Shown one piece after another: positions 8,598 through 17,426 of a DNA stretch of 38,917 nucleotides. A model generated the notes under the pieces. That model worked only from the letters and a program-made list of their open reading frames with translations. It was not told the DNA's origin and ran no database searches. The position numbers and the translations under genes are program-made. Source of the stretch: Candidatus Pelethosoma merdigallinarum (GTDB taxonomy: Bacteria > Bacillota_I > Bacilli_A > RF39 > UBA660). The first letter of the stretch is position 1, and every line of letters starts with the position of its first letter. The stretch covers positions 1-38,917 of the forward strand of contig DVKJ01000019.1 in the NCBI GenBank assembly GCA_018716065.1, written 5' to 3'.

Positions 8598-10032
8598 AAG
8601 TTTACATGCTAAAATATGGAGCTATTTAATTCTTTTTTCCATTGTTATTTTAGCTAGTTTATGGTTAGTTCAAGTAATCTTCTTAAATCGATATTATGAA
8701 TGGTCAAAAACAATGGAAATGTCTCACATTGCTGATCGAATTGTATCTTCTTATAATTCAGAAGACGCAGTCAGTGTTTTAGATCAAATATCATATGAAC
8801 GAGGAGTTTGTGTAGAGATTGTAACGACCGATGAGACTTCTTATTCTTCAAATGGGATTGATCGTGGATGTACATTGAATGAAAAAAACAATATTGAAAC
8901 TGTTCTTTATAAACGAAAATTTATTCGTAGTGGAGAAAAAAGAGCTCAATACATTTATACAAATCCAGTCTTTCATAATAAAACCATTCTTTATGGTGTA
9001 AAACTAGAAAGTGACACTTATGCCTTTATTATGGCCTCTTTAGAACCTTTAGGGGCAACAACGAGTATCTTAGCGAGTCAATTAGTTTATGTCACTATAG
9101 GTGTTTTATTACTTTCCTTTGTTATTGCTTATTTTATTTCTAAAAATATTTCAAAACCAATTGTTCAAATGAGTCGTTCGGCAAAACGCATGGGGAATGG
9201 AATTTTAAATGTTCATTTTGATACCAATTCATCCATTGAAGAAATCAACGAACTTGCCGTGACCTTAAATAAAATGAACGCAGAATTAGTTAAAACCGAC
9301 GAATTACGACGTGACTTAATGGCTAATGTTAGTCATGATCTAAAAACACCATTAACGATGATTAAAGCTTATGCGGAAATGATTCGCGATTTAGATCAAC
9401 AAAAAGAGAAAAAAGATGCTCATTTAAATGTTATTATTGAAGAAGCAGATCGATTAAATGTTTTAGTAAATGACATTTTAAATCTTTCTAAATTACAATC
9501 GAATATTGAAGAATTAAATATGGAAGAATTTGATTTAACAGAATGTATTAATACCATTTTAAAACGTTATGATATCTTACGCGAAAAAGAAGGATATCAA
9601 TTTATCTTTAAACAAACCAAACCATTAATGATTCAAGCCGATCGTGCCAAAATGGAACAAGTGATTTACAATTTAATTAATAATGCAATTAATTATACAG
9701 GAAAAGATAATAAAGTAACGATTAAAGTAAAAGAATCTAAAGATTCTATCCGTGTTCAAATTATCGATACCGGTAAAGGAATTAAAGAAGAAGATTTAGA
9801 TGTTATTTGGGATCGTTATTATAAATCATCTAAAAAACATAAACGAAATGCCTTTGGTACAGGACTTGGTCTATCGATTGTTAAGAATGTCTTAGAACAT
9901 CATCACTTTAATTATGGTGTAACTTCTAAAATAAACAAAGGAACAACCTTCTTCTTTGATGTTCCGAAACAACCATCAAAACCAAAAAAGACACGTACAA
10001 AGCCTACCAAAAAAGAGAAATCTAATGATTAA
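8581..10032 (+). CDS. Membrane sensor histidine kinase
   Basis: Partner kinase of the preceding regulator, about 483 residues from a TTG start that follows TGGGG by 7 bases. An ATG at 8563 is the alternative but lacks a ribosome binding site. Two membrane segments (about residues 9-32 and 160-182) flank a roughly 125-residue extracellular sensor with two Cys. A HAMP linker follows. HisKA has the phospho-acceptor His in LMANVSHDLKTPLTMIKAYA. The ATPase domain has N box NLINNAINYT, G1 DTGKGI and G2 GTGLGLSIVKN. The C-terminal tail is Lys/Pro/Thr-rich. It overlaps the regulator gene by about 17 bases, implying coupled translation. Ligand unknown. Confidence 0.92.
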   Translation: MKSKSKSLHAKIWSYLILFSIVILASLWLVQVIFLNRYYEWSKTMEMSHIADRIVSSYNSEDAVSVLDQISYERGVCVEIVTTDETSYSSNGIDRGCTLNEKNNIETVLYKRKFIRSGEKRAQYIYTNPVFHNKTILYGVKLESDTYAFIMASLEPLGATTSILASQLVYVTIGVLLLSFVIAYFISKNISKPIVQMSRSAKRMGNGILNVHFDTNSSIEEINELAVTLNKMNAELVKTDELRRDLMANVSHDLKTPLTMIKAYAEMIRDLDQQKEKKDAHLNVIIEEADRLNVLVNDILNLSKLQSNIEELNMEEFDLTECINTILKRYDILREKEGYQFIFKQTKPLMIQADRAKMEQVIYNLINNAINYTGKDNKVTIKVKESKDSIRVQIIDTGKGIKEEDLDVIWDRYYKSSKKHKRNAFGTGLGLSIVKNVLEHHHFNYGVTSKINKGTTFFFDVPKQPSKPKKTRTKPTKKEKSND

Positions 10033-10044
10033 GATTTCTCTTTT
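10011..10044. terminator. Bidirectional terminator between convergent genes
   Basis: Thirteen-bp perfect stem AAAAGAGAAATCT / AGATTTCTCTTTT, with A and T runs on both sides. It serves the kinase (+) and the coiled-coil gene (-), whose stop codons both lie in it. Confidence 0.85.
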
Positions 10045-10648
10045 TAACTTTCTGTTTCGGAAGATCCTTTTTTGTTTCTTCTTTTGAATCATACGAAAGA
10101 GAGACGGATTTGAGTTGTTCATTGATGTATTCTTTCGCATAAAGATATGATATTTCAGCTTTCATTTCTTGTGCTTGAATGAATAATTTATCAATATCAT
10201 TTTGTTTCTTTTGCAAACGTTTTCCCCATACTTTTTCTTTTTCTCTCTCTTTTTGTTTTAAAACGCTTTTCTTAAAGGGATAAGTAAGAATAGGTATTAC
10301 TTTCTCAAAGACTGTATGAATGATATAAATTGTTAGTATGAATGTAGTTAAATCATATAAAGCAGAAAATAAAGCGGAGTAAGGTGGGTAGGGTGCAATG
10401 GTATTCAAAACTAATAAATTAATAACCATAAATAGAATCATCTTTAAACTAACAGTCCCACGATGATATAAAGTATTGACACTCTTCTGTTTCTCTTCTT
10501 GTTGATGCCTCTGTTTCGTTTTTATTTCTCCTAATTCTTGTTGATAAGTATAGTATAAAGAATTCCATTCGTTCTTGCATTTTTGAAGTTCTTGCATTAA
10601 CAAAAGTAAATCTTTTTCTTTTTGTAAAGTATCGATTTCTGATTTCAT
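10022..10648 (-). CDS. Membrane-anchored coiled-coil protein A
   Basis: A 208-residue protein of unknown function. Residues 1-70 form a Lys/Glu/Gln-rich coiled coil (MKSEIDTLQKEKDLLLLMQE), two hydrophobic segments lie near 71-90 and 96-120, and a second coiled coil with a basic tail follows. Both coils should face the cytoplasm, joined by a membrane hairpin. The ATG follows AAAGGAG. It is 11 bases downstream of the next gene, which has the same architecture, and the two probably form an operon. A third protein of this type is at 14626-15177. No enzymatic motif is seen. Confidence 0.7.
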   Translation of the reverse strand: MKSEIDTLQKEKDLLLLMQELQKCKNEWNSLYYTYQQELGEIKTKQRHQQEEKQKSVNTLYHRGTVSLKMILFMVINLLVLNTIAPYPPYSALFSALYDLTTFILTIYIIHTVFEKVIPILTYPFKKSVLKQKEREKEKVWGKRLQKKQNDIDKLFIQAQEMKAEISYLYAKEYINEQLKSVSLSYDSKEETKKDLPKQKVKKRNLNH

Positions 10649-10659
10649 ATCTTTCTCCT

Positions 10660-11334
10660 TTATTTTTTGGTTTTAACTTTTACTTGTTTATTTTCTTTGA
10701 TGAATTCATCTTCATTTTCTATCATTGTCGTCATCACACTTACTGGTTCTTTTTCTTTGGTAAAATCATCCTCATATTCTAAATTTTCTAAGTTTCTAGT
10801 AATAAATGCGACTTGCTTTTCTTTTTCTTCTATCTGAGTAGAAATGCGATTCAGTTGATGATCAATCTCCTCTGATTTAGCCATTATGTTATCTAACTGG
10901 TTTAAAAGCTCAGTTGCGTTTACTATTGCATTTTCATGATTTTTATTGAAACTTTTCTCTTTTTGAAAAAAGCTTCTAGCGTAATACACTTCTAATAAAG
11001 TACTTGATATAAATAAAATGTATGACATTTGAAAAGGCAGAAAAGGCTTAGAAGCAGTGAGTGGCATGATTAGATTTAAGAAAGAAATCAAAATCAACAA
11101 AGAACAGATAAATGATTTACCTAAAATCGAGATCATTTCTAAGTACGATTCTTTTCTTTCTTTCTCTTCCTGAAAAAATAAATCATTGGATTCTTTTTCT
11201 ATTAAATCTACTTCATGAACGAAAGATTCTTTTTGCTCAAGTAAAAGATTTCCCTTTTTACGTAATTCTATGATTTCCTCTCTTATTTTATTTAAAGCGA
11301 GAATGGCTTCTTCTCTTGTAATTTCTTCTTTCAT
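10660..11334 (-). CDS. Membrane-anchored coiled-coil protein B
   Basis: A 224-residue protein with the same plan as its downstream neighbour: N-terminal coiled coil (1-70), two membrane segments near 72-92 and 98-118, then a coiled coil (125-195) and a charged Lys/Glu tail. The ATG is preceded by GAGGAGG. First gene of a two-gene unit read against most neighbours. Function unknown; a membrane scaffold or envelope role is possible but not shown by the sequence. Confidence 0.7.
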   Translation of the reverse strand: MKEEITREEAILALNKIREEIIELRKKGNLLLEQKESFVHEVDLIEKESNDLFFQEEKERKESYLEMISILGKSFICSLLILISFLNLIMPLTASKPFLPFQMSYILFISSTLLEVYYARSFFQKEKSFNKNHENAIVNATELLNQLDNIMAKSEEIDHQLNRISTQIEEKEKQVAFITRNLENLEYEDDFTKEKEPVSVMTTMIENEDEFIKENKQVKVKTKK

Positions 11335-11398
11335 GTAAATTCCTCCTCGAAGACTTGTCTATTATAGCACATTTCTCTTTTATACACCAGTATTTTCA

Positions 11399-11407
11399 TG
11401 GTATAAT
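11399..11407 (+). promoter_or_regulatory. Extended -10 of the galE promoter
   Basis: TGGTATAAT, an extended -10, 24 bases before the galE ATG; no clear -35. Confidence 0.5.
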
Positions 11408-11431
11408 GATAATAGATAGGAGAGGATAAGA

Positions 11432-12430
11432 ATGAAAGTATTAGTTGTTGGAGGCGCAGGGTATATTGGATCTCATACCTGTGTAGATTTAGTTGAAAAT
11501 GGATATGATATTGTAGTGGTGGATAATTTTTCTAATTCCAAACCAGAAGCCATTGATCATATTAAGGAAATTATTGGTAAAGATTTTCCCTTTTATGAAG
11601 TAGATGCTTGTGATACAGAAGCTTTGGAAGAAGTTTTTAAAAAAGAAAAGATCGATGCGGTGATTCATTTTGCAGGATATAAAGCGGTTGGAGAAAGTGT
11701 ACAAAAACCATTAATGTATTATCACAATAATTTGTTAAGCACTATTGTTCTTTGTGAGTTAATGGACAAATACGATTGTAAGAAAATAGTATTCTCTAGT
11801 AGTGCGACGGTTTATGGGAAACCAGATCATTTGCCTATTACGGAAGATTTTCCATTAAGTACAACCAACCCTTATGGAACAACCAAATTAATGATTGAAC
11901 AAATTTTAAAAGATTTATATACGTCAGATCCGACATGGAGTATTTGTGTTCTTCGTTACTTTAATCCAATTGGGGCTCATGAGTCTGGATTAATTGGTGA
12001 GGATCCAAATGGTATTCCAAATAATTTAATGCCTTATATTGTAAAAGTGGCAAATAAAGAATTGAAAGAATTAGGAGTCTTTGGAGATGATTATGATACA
12101 CCAGACGGAACGGGTGTTCGTGATTATATTCATGTATGCGATCTTGCTCATGGTCATTCACTCGCATTAAATAAGTTAGAAAAAGAAGAAGGGATTTATT
12201 ATTATAATTTAGGAACAGGAAACGGTTATAGTGTTTTAGATATTGTAAATGCGTTTCAAACGGTAAATGGAGTGGATGTACCCTATGTCATTAAAGATCG
12301 TCGTCCTGGGGATATCGCAGCTTGTTACGCAGATCCAACCAAAGCGTATGAAGAGTTAGGTTTTAAGGCACAATATACACTAGACGATATGTGTAAATCT
12401 GCTTGGAATTATGTAACAAAAAATAAATAG
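11432..12430 (+). CDS. galE: UDP-glucose 4-epimerase
   Basis: Short-chain dehydrogenase of 332 residues that interconverts UDP-glucose and UDP-galactose using bound NAD, feeding galactose use and cell-surface glycans. The NAD-binding VGGAGYIGSHT is near residues 5-15. The catalytic Ser is in FSSSATVYG and Tyr-Lys in NPYGTTKLMIE; the family block LRYFNPIGAHESGLIGEDP is present. Length is normal. The ribosome binding site is AGGAGAGG. It is followed after 13 bases by a HAD-like gene and may be co-transcribed with it. Confidence 0.96.
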   Translation: MKVLVVGGAGYIGSHTCVDLVENGYDIVVVDNFSNSKPEAIDHIKEIIGKDFPFYEVDACDTEALEEVFKKEKIDAVIHFAGYKAVGESVQKPLMYYHNNLLSTIVLCELMDKYDCKKIVFSSSATVYGKPDHLPITEDFPLSTTNPYGTTKLMIEQILKDLYTSDPTWSICVLRYFNPIGAHESGLIGEDPNGIPNNLMPYIVKVANKELKELGVFGDDYDTPDGTGVRDYIHVCDLAHGHSLALNKLEKEEGIYYYNLGTGNGYSVLDIVNAFQTVNGVDVPYVIKDRRPGDIAACYADPTKAYEELGFKAQYTLDDMCKSAWNYVTKNK

Positions 12431-12443
12431 AAAAGAGGAACCT

Positions 12444-13055
12444 ATGTTTTTTAAGAAAAAATATGAAGGAGTCATCATCATCGATCTTCATGATGTACTG
12501 ACCGATTTACAAGATTTTAAATTAAAACAAGGAAATTTCTTTGCTAAAAAATATGGGGCAAAACTAGTCGATCCAAATGCTCAAAATACGATTGATATGT
12601 TTGATTGGTCTGTCCCACGAGAAGAGGAATTTTGGAAAATCTATTTACCACAATTACTTCATTCTTTTAAACCAAAACAACTGGCCAAAGAAGCTTTAGA
12701 AAGACTTTCTACGATGAATTATAAAATAATCGTTGTTTATCGTCCGAATGATTTTGAATTAACACCAGAATCGCAAAAGTTTCACATTAAACATGTGAAT
12801 GATTGGCTCGATCGTTTTGAGATTCCTTATGATGCTTGTATTGTATCAGAATTAGATTGGTTAGAGATTGCCAAAAAGAATAAAATGACACTATTTTTAT
12901 CTGCCAATCCCTCATCTATTGAACGTGTTGCGACCAGTTATCCAACGATGATGTTTGAAACCAATTATAATCAACAATTAGATGGTTATCACATTACACG
13001 TGTTCATGATTGGAAAGAGGCTTATCAAAAAATAAGAAATCATGAATTTGAATAA
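12444..13055 (+). CDS. HAD-superfamily protein with degenerate active site (5'-nucleotidase-like)
   Basis: A 203-residue protein resembling the NT5C/YqfW type of HAD 5'(3')-nucleotidase in length and layout. Motif I reads DLHDVLTDL (from residue 14) where active relatives have DxDGVxTD: the nucleophile Asp remains but the second Asp is His. Motif II has YRPND in the place of the usual TARP, losing the Thr. The expected acidic motif IV appears as FLSANPSS, without Asp. It is therefore probably catalytically weak or dead and perhaps a binding or regulatory protein. It lies 13 bases after galE with its own ribosome binding site AGAGGA. Confidence 0.65.
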   Translation: MFFKKKYEGVIIIDLHDVLTDLQDFKLKQGNFFAKKYGAKLVDPNAQNTIDMFDWSVPREEEFWKIYLPQLLHSFKPKQLAKEALERLSTMNYKIIVVYRPNDFELTPESQKFHIKHVNDWLDRFEIPYDACIVSELDWLEIAKKNKMTLFLSANPSSIERVATSYPTMMFETNYNQQLDGYHITRVHDWKEAYQKIRNHEFE

Positions 13056-13069
13056 TTCTTTTTAATCTA

Positions 13070-13098
13070 TTGACAAGAGTATAAGAATATGTTATATT
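13070..13098 (+). promoter_or_regulatory. Strong sigma-A promoter
   Basis: TTGACA (13070-13075), 17 bases, TATATT (13093-13098), 46 bases before the ATG at 13145. Confidence 0.8.
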
Positions 13099-13144
13099 AT
13101 TATAATTTCCAACAAAAAGTATTCTATAAAAGGGGATGATAATA

Positions 13145-13615
13145 ATGAAACATATTTTTTCATTACCAAAACATTTATTTAATGATCAAACCATTACAAT
13201 CACAAAGTTGTGTAAATTATTGGGGATTAAAAATAATCGCTTTGAATTACAAGAAGCTAATTATTCTAGAGACGATGTAGCTAGCCATAAGCGAGTACGT
13301 TGGTTATTATTATTTGGGAAAAAAAGTAAGAATAATAGTATCTTTATCTTAAAAAAAGATATCTTTCAAAATAAATATATATGGGACTACGCAGTCATTG
13401 TAGATGAAAACTTAACCATTGTAGACATTTATCAAGATTATACTCTCTTAGATGGAGGAATCATTAGTGGACTTCATCACTATGAATATAATGGAAAACA
13501 GATTGTCGATCAAAAACTACAAGAACGTATTCAATCTCGTTTTCACCTTCATCAAAACAATAAAGAACGAATGAAAGTGATGACACCTACCATTGGATGT
13601 TCTAGATATTATTAG
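13145..13615 (+). CDS. Hypothetical soluble protein
   Basis: A 156-residue protein of no recognised family. I start at ATG 13145 because AAAAGGGG is 8 bases upstream; ATG 13136 is too close. The sequence alternates short hydrophobic strands (WDYAVIVDENLTIVDIY) with basic loops, has no membrane segment, and ends in a Tyr-rich tail (GCSRYY). It has its own strong promoter, so it is probably well expressed. No catalytic motif is evident. Confidence 0.7.
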   Translation: MKHIFSLPKHLFNDQTITITKLCKLLGIKNNRFELQEANYSRDDVASHKRVRWLLLFGKKSKNNSIFILKKDIFQNKYIWDYAVIVDENLTIVDIYQDYTLLDGGIISGLHHYEYNGKQIVDQKLQERIQSRFHLHQNNKERMKVMTPTIGCSRYY

Positions 13616-13644
13616 GCATCGAATGGTTTTTATTTGGTAAAACA

Positions 13645-13653
13645 TGATATAAT
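13645..13653 (+). promoter_or_regulatory. Extended -10 promoter of holA
   Basis: TGATATAAT, 16 bases before the holA ATG, so the untranslated leader would be very short. Confidence 0.5.
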
Positions 13654-13669
13654 AGAGATGGTGGTAAGA

Positions 13670-14614
13670 ATGAATTACTTATTTTATGGATTAGAAACCT
13701 TTTTAATGGAAAAAGAAATAAAAAAGATTCTCTCACAAGCCAATGTAGAAGACTATAGTGTTAGTAAATATGATTTGGAGAGTAACTTAATCGATGATAT
13801 TATAGAAGATGCATCTATGATTTCTCTTTTTAATGATCAAAAAGTAATCTTAGTAGATAATGCTTATATTTTTACTCGTAAAGTGGTTAAAAATCCTTTA
13901 AATCATGATCTTAAGAAATTAGAAGAATATCTAAATCATCCAAATCCCTCTACGGTTTTAATTTTTTCGATCGAATATGAAAAAATTGATTCTGTAAAAA
14001 AGATTACCAAATCCATCAAAAAAAATGGTGTAGTCAAAGAGTTCAATAAAAATACACAAATGACATCCATTGTGAAAGAAATGTTGGGGGAATATACCAT
14101 GTCTCCTCAAGATTTATCTTTTTTTATCGAACGTGTAGGAAATCAATTACTTATTTTAGAACAAGAATTAATTAAAATCAAAAATTATAAATTAGATGAT
14201 CATCACATTACCAGAGAGGATATTATCACATTAACTCATAAAAATATTGATGTTGATATTTTCGCTTTAATTGAAGCGATTGTTTCTAAAAATAAAGAAA
14301 AAGCAATGGAAATTTATAGTGAAATGATTAAAAGAAACGAAGAACCTATTAAAATTATTGTCATGTTAGCCAACCAATTTCGTATTATATATCAAGCAAA
14401 AGAATTATATAAGATGGGATATACTGGAGATAATATTGCCACAAAATTAGGAATTCATCCTTATCGCATTAAATTAGCTTTAGCAAGTGCAAATAAATAC
14501 TCTAGTAATGTTTTATTAAAAGCCATCGATGATCTTGCCGAATTAGATTTAAATATCAAGAGTGGTAAATGTGATAAAACATTAGGGCTAGAATTATTTA
14601 TTTTAGGACTATAG
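13670..14614 (+). CDS. holA: DNA polymerase III subunit delta
   Basis: Clamp-loader subunit of 314 residues that opens the beta sliding clamp for loading onto DNA. The N-terminus MNYLFYGLETFLMEKEIKKI is the typical delta opening. Conserved features include the SLFNDQKVILVDNA block and the C-terminal three-helix region with FRIIYQAKELYKMG and LGIHPYRIKLALA. The ATG at 13670 is used because GGTGGTAAG precedes it; the frame is open upstream. It is 11 bases from the next gene, with which it is probably co-transcribed. Confidence 0.93.
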   Translation: MNYLFYGLETFLMEKEIKKILSQANVEDYSVSKYDLESNLIDDIIEDASMISLFNDQKVILVDNAYIFTRKVVKNPLNHDLKKLEEYLNHPNPSTVLIFSIEYEKIDSVKKITKSIKKNGVVKEFNKNTQMTSIVKEMLGEYTMSPQDLSFFIERVGNQLLILEQELIKIKNYKLDDHHITREDIITLTHKNIDVDIFALIEAIVSKNKEKAMEIYSEMIKRNEEPIKIIVMLANQFRIIYQAKELYKMGYTGDNIATKLGIHPYRIKLALASANKYSSNVLLKAIDDLAELDLNIKSGKCDKTLGLELFILGL

Positions 14615-14625
14615 AAAGGGATTAC

Positions 14626-15177
14626 ATGAAACAGAAATATACTTCACAAGATGAACTGATTTTACGTATAGAAGAATTAAAGAAAGCTTCTTTTCACATG
14701 CAAAAAAAGAGATTTGTTTTGTATCAATTATATCAAAAAGAAGTTGACCAATGCGTAGAAAATATCAAACAGTTACAACAAGCAAAATGGAAAGTGTCCG
14801 CATGGGAAAAGAAAGAATTTATCCATTTTCTTTTGTCTACACTTGTTTTATTGTTTGGTCTTTATTTATATTCTGTAGCTACTATTCCAGCTCTTCTATT
14901 TGGTTGTGGAGGACTTGGTTTGATGATCTATAGTGGGAAAGGAATTTACGATAATTACAAGGTGTATCAAGATTTTCAAAAACAAGAAAAAGAAATAATA
15001 GAAGAAAAATTAAAAATAGAAAAAACAACTCTTCATTGGCATGATCGAACGTTAAAAATGGTACAGGAAATTGAAAAACATATTCACGATTGTGAAAGGC
15101 ATTTAAAAAATCCGATATATTCGATGAAAGAGAAAGAAGTATCCCCTAACATAAAGCAGAAAACAAAAAAGAGATAG
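14626..15177 (+). CDS. Membrane-anchored coiled-coil protein C
   Basis: A 183-residue protein with a charged helical N-terminus (1-62), two hydrophobic segments near 66-85 and 88-105, and a second coiled coil ending in a basic tail (KKR). The plan matches the two proteins at 10022-11334, although sequence similarity is not obvious by eye. The ATG follows AAAGGG. Located right behind holA and ending in a bidirectional terminator. Function unknown. Confidence 0.7.
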   Translation: MKQKYTSQDELILRIEELKKASFHMQKKRFVLYQLYQKEVDQCVENIKQLQQAKWKVSAWEKKEFIHFLLSTLVLLFGLYLYSVATIPALLFGCGGLGLMIYSGKGIYDNYKVYQDFQKQEKEIIEEKLKIEKTTLHWHDRTLKMVQEIEKHIHDCERHLKNPIYSMKEKEVSPNIKQKTKKR

Positions 15178-15196
15178 AATGACCTATCTTTTTTCT
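15165..15196. terminator. Bidirectional terminator between convergent genes
   Basis: Stem AAAAAAGAGATAG / CTATCTTTTTT (one G-U pair) spanning the end of the coiled-coil gene and the 3' end of rarA, with A and T runs on opposite sides. Confidence 0.8.
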
Positions 15197-16401
15197 AATT
15201 CATTTAATTTATCGTAAATTTGTTTTAAAGATTGCTCATATTTACTAGTTGTTTTAGGTTGATAGTATTTACGGCCTACTAATTTATCCGGTAAATACTG
15301 TTGTTTTACCCAAGCGTTTGGATAATCGTGAGGATATTTATAAGTTTTAGAATTAGTTCGTAAGTGTTCTGGTAAATTACCGGTATTTCCATTACGAATA
15401 TCTTGTAGAGCCGCATCTAAAGCTAAATGACCACTATTCGATTTAGGTGATAGAGCCATTTCGACAACAATGGTTCCTAATGGAATTCGAGCTTCTGGTA
15501 ATCCCGTTCGTTCTGCCGCATGAATGGCCGCATCTACTTTAGGTCCCATCGATGGATTGGCAAGCCCAATATCTTCATATACAATGACACTTAAACGTCT
15601 AAATATACTATCTAAATCTCCTGCTTCAATCAATCTAGCTAAATAGTGAAGAGCTGCATTCACATCACTTCCACGAATCGATTTTTGTAATCCACTTAAT
15701 ACATCGTAATGTCCATCTTCATTTTTATCCGAAAAGAATGCTGGTTTATTATTAATACTTTTCACAACATCTAATGTTACATGAAAATCATTGGTAGAAT
15801 AATAGGCAATCTCTAATAAATTATACGCAAAACGTAAGTCACCACCAGATAGTTTGGCAATATATTCTAAAACATCATCTTCTACTTTAATTCCTTTTAA
15901 ATACTCACTCGAACAAGCACGATGCAATCCAGTCATAATATCGTCTACACTCAATTCTTTACACTCAAAGATTTGACAACGGCTACGAATGGCTGGATTA
16001 ATCGAATGATAGGGATTTGAAGTTGTCATACCGATAAACGTAATTAATCCATTCTCCAAGTAGGGGAGTAATAGATCTTGTTTATCTTTATTTAAACGAT
16101 GAACTTCATCCATCACCACGACCATATGACCGTACATTTTGGCTTCTTCAATGACAATATCGAAATCTTTTTTATTATTAATAACCGCATTTAACATACG
16201 ATAACGTAAATCTAACTCTTGAATCATCGCAGTAGCTAAAGTCGTCTTCCCAATTCCCGGACGCCCATATAAAATCATCGAAAATAACTTTTTATTATGA
16301 ACCATATTGGATAATACTTTTCCTTTACCTACAAGATGTTTTTGACCTAGAACTTCATCGATACAAGTGGGTCTCATTAAAATAGCTAAAGGTTCTTTCA
16401 T
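15184..16401 (-). CDS. rarA: Replication-associated recombination protein A (RarA/MgsA AAA+ ATPase)
   Basis: A 405-residue AAA+ ATPase related to clamp-loader subunits that acts at stalled replication forks. Walker A is YGRPGIGKTTLATAM, Walker B is VVVMDEVHRLNKDKQD, and sensor 1 is FIGMTTSNPY with arginine region AIRSRCQIFE. The C-terminal tetramerisation part contains SGLQKSIRGSDVNAALHYLA and YEDIGLANP, both family signatures. The length is close to the usual 420-440. It is transcribed opposite to xerD, with the two promoters back to back in 100 bases. Confidence 0.94.
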   Translation of the reverse strand: MKEPLAILMRPTCIDEVLGQKHLVGKGKVLSNMVHNKKLFSMILYGRPGIGKTTLATAMIQELDLRYRMLNAVINNKKDFDIVIEEAKMYGHMVVVMDEVHRLNKDKQDLLLPYLENGLITFIGMTTSNPYHSINPAIRSRCQIFECKELSVDDIMTGLHRACSSEYLKGIKVEDDVLEYIAKLSGGDLRFAYNLLEIAYYSTNDFHVTLDVVKSINNKPAFFSDKNEDGHYDVLSGLQKSIRGSDVNAALHYLARLIEAGDLDSIFRRLSVIVYEDIGLANPSMGPKVDAAIHAAERTGLPEARIPLGTIVVEMALSPKSNSGHLALDAALQDIRNGNTGNLPEHLRTNSKTYKYPHDYPNAWVKQQYLPDKLVGRKYYQPKTTSKYEQSLKQIYDKLNELEKR

Positions 16402-16422
16402 CTTGCACCTTCTTTCTTTCCT

Positions 16423-16431
16423 ATTATATCA
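16423..16431 (-). promoter_or_regulatory. Extended -10 promoter of rarA
   Basis: TGATATAAT on the minus strand, 22 bases before the rarA start. TTTACA lies upstream with too short a spacer to be a clear -35. Confidence 0.5.
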
Positions 16432-16477
16432 AATTTTGTAAAGAAACACTAGTATTCACATGTTTGAGGAAAAAGAA

Positions 16478-16486
16478 TGATATAAT
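16478..16486 (+). promoter_or_regulatory. Extended -10 promoter of xerD
   Basis: TGATATAAT on the plus strand, 17 bases before the xerD ATG. Confidence 0.5.
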
Positions 16487-16502
16487 ATCAATAGGTGAGA
16501 TT

Positions 16503-17426
16503 ATGAATGAATTTTTAGAACGTATTGAAGATTTTATTGTCTATTTACGTATTGATAAAAAATATAGTGAGAATACCATAGAAGCTTATCACCATGACTT
16601 AATGCGTTACTACAAATATGTGAATGAAGTGGAACATAAAGATTTTAGTGCGATTAAAAAGAAAGAAATTAAAAATTATTTAAAATATTTAAATGATTCG
16701 GGATTAGATCAACGTACCGTATCGCGAAATATTAGTAGTATTCGTAGTTTCTATAAATTCTTATTAATTGAAAAATACATTAAAACAAATCCTAGTGATT
16801 TATTAGAATTACCCAAACGAAAAAAAACATTACCTAAAGTTTTATCCATGGAAGAAATCGATCGTTTATTAGATATTCCTTTAACCGATCCATATAGTTA
16901 TCGTAATAAAGCTATGCTAGAACTCATGTATGCGACAGGATTACGTGTCAGTGAGCTTATGAACTTGAAAATTCATGATGTAGACCTATCTATGGCTTAT
17001 GTAAGAACGGTTGGAAAAGGTGGGAAAGAAAGAGTGATTCCTATAGGAGATATTGCCTTAGAAGCTTTAAAATCTTATATGGAAGAATATCGAAGTTTAT
17101 TATTAAAAGGAAAAGTAACCGATGCCTTATTTTTAAATAATCATGGAGTAGGGATGACAAGACAAGGTTTCTTTAAAATACTGAAGAAATTAGCTAAAGA
17201 AAAAAATATTAAAACACCATTTTCCCCTCATACACTAAGACATAGTTTTGCGACTCATCTTTTAAATAATGGTGCGGATTTACGTAGTATTCAAGAATTA
17301 TTAGGTCATTCTGATATATCTACCACACAAATTTATACACATATTTCCAATCAACGTTTAAAAGAAAACTATCAGAATTTTCATCCCCATGCGAAAGAAA
17401 TGAGAGATCACGATGACATTAAATAA
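16503..17426 (+). CDS. xerD: Tyrosine recombinase XerD (chromosome dimer resolution)
   Basis: A 307-residue tyrosine recombinase that cuts and rejoins dif sites with XerC to resolve chromosome dimers. The N-terminal SAM-like domain covers 1-95. Catalytic residues are visible: Arg148 in ATGLRVSEL, Lys in GKGGKERVIP, His243/Arg246 in HTLRHSFATHLL, His269 in LLGHSDISTTQ and nucleophile Tyr278. The start ATG follows AGGTGAG. It overlaps the next gene by 14 bases. The dif-like site it would act on is about 10 kb away (26793-26820), and the inovirus prophage there has no integrase of its own. XerC is not in the window; the name XerD rather than XerC rests on overall resemblance. Confidence 0.88.
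   Translation: MNEFLERIEDFIVYLRIDKKYSENTIEAYHHDLMRYYKYVNEVEHKDFSAIKKKEIKNYLKYLNDSGLDQRTVSRNISSIRSFYKFLLIEKYIKTNPSDLLELPKRKKTLPKVLSMEEIDRLLDIPLTDPYSYRNKAMLELMYATGLRVSELMNLKIHDVDLSMAYVRTVGKGGKERVIPIGDIALEALKSYMEEYRSLLLKGKVTDALFLNNHGVGMTRQGFFKILKKLAKEKNIKTPFSPHTLRHSFATHLLNNGADLRSIQELLGHSDISTTQIYTHISNQRLKENYQNFHPHAKEMRDHDDIK

Noticed and set aside
16503-17426. Phage integrase
   Set aside because: It lies 2.5 kb outside the repeats, is joined to host genes and has XerD length and motifs, so it is the host recombinase.
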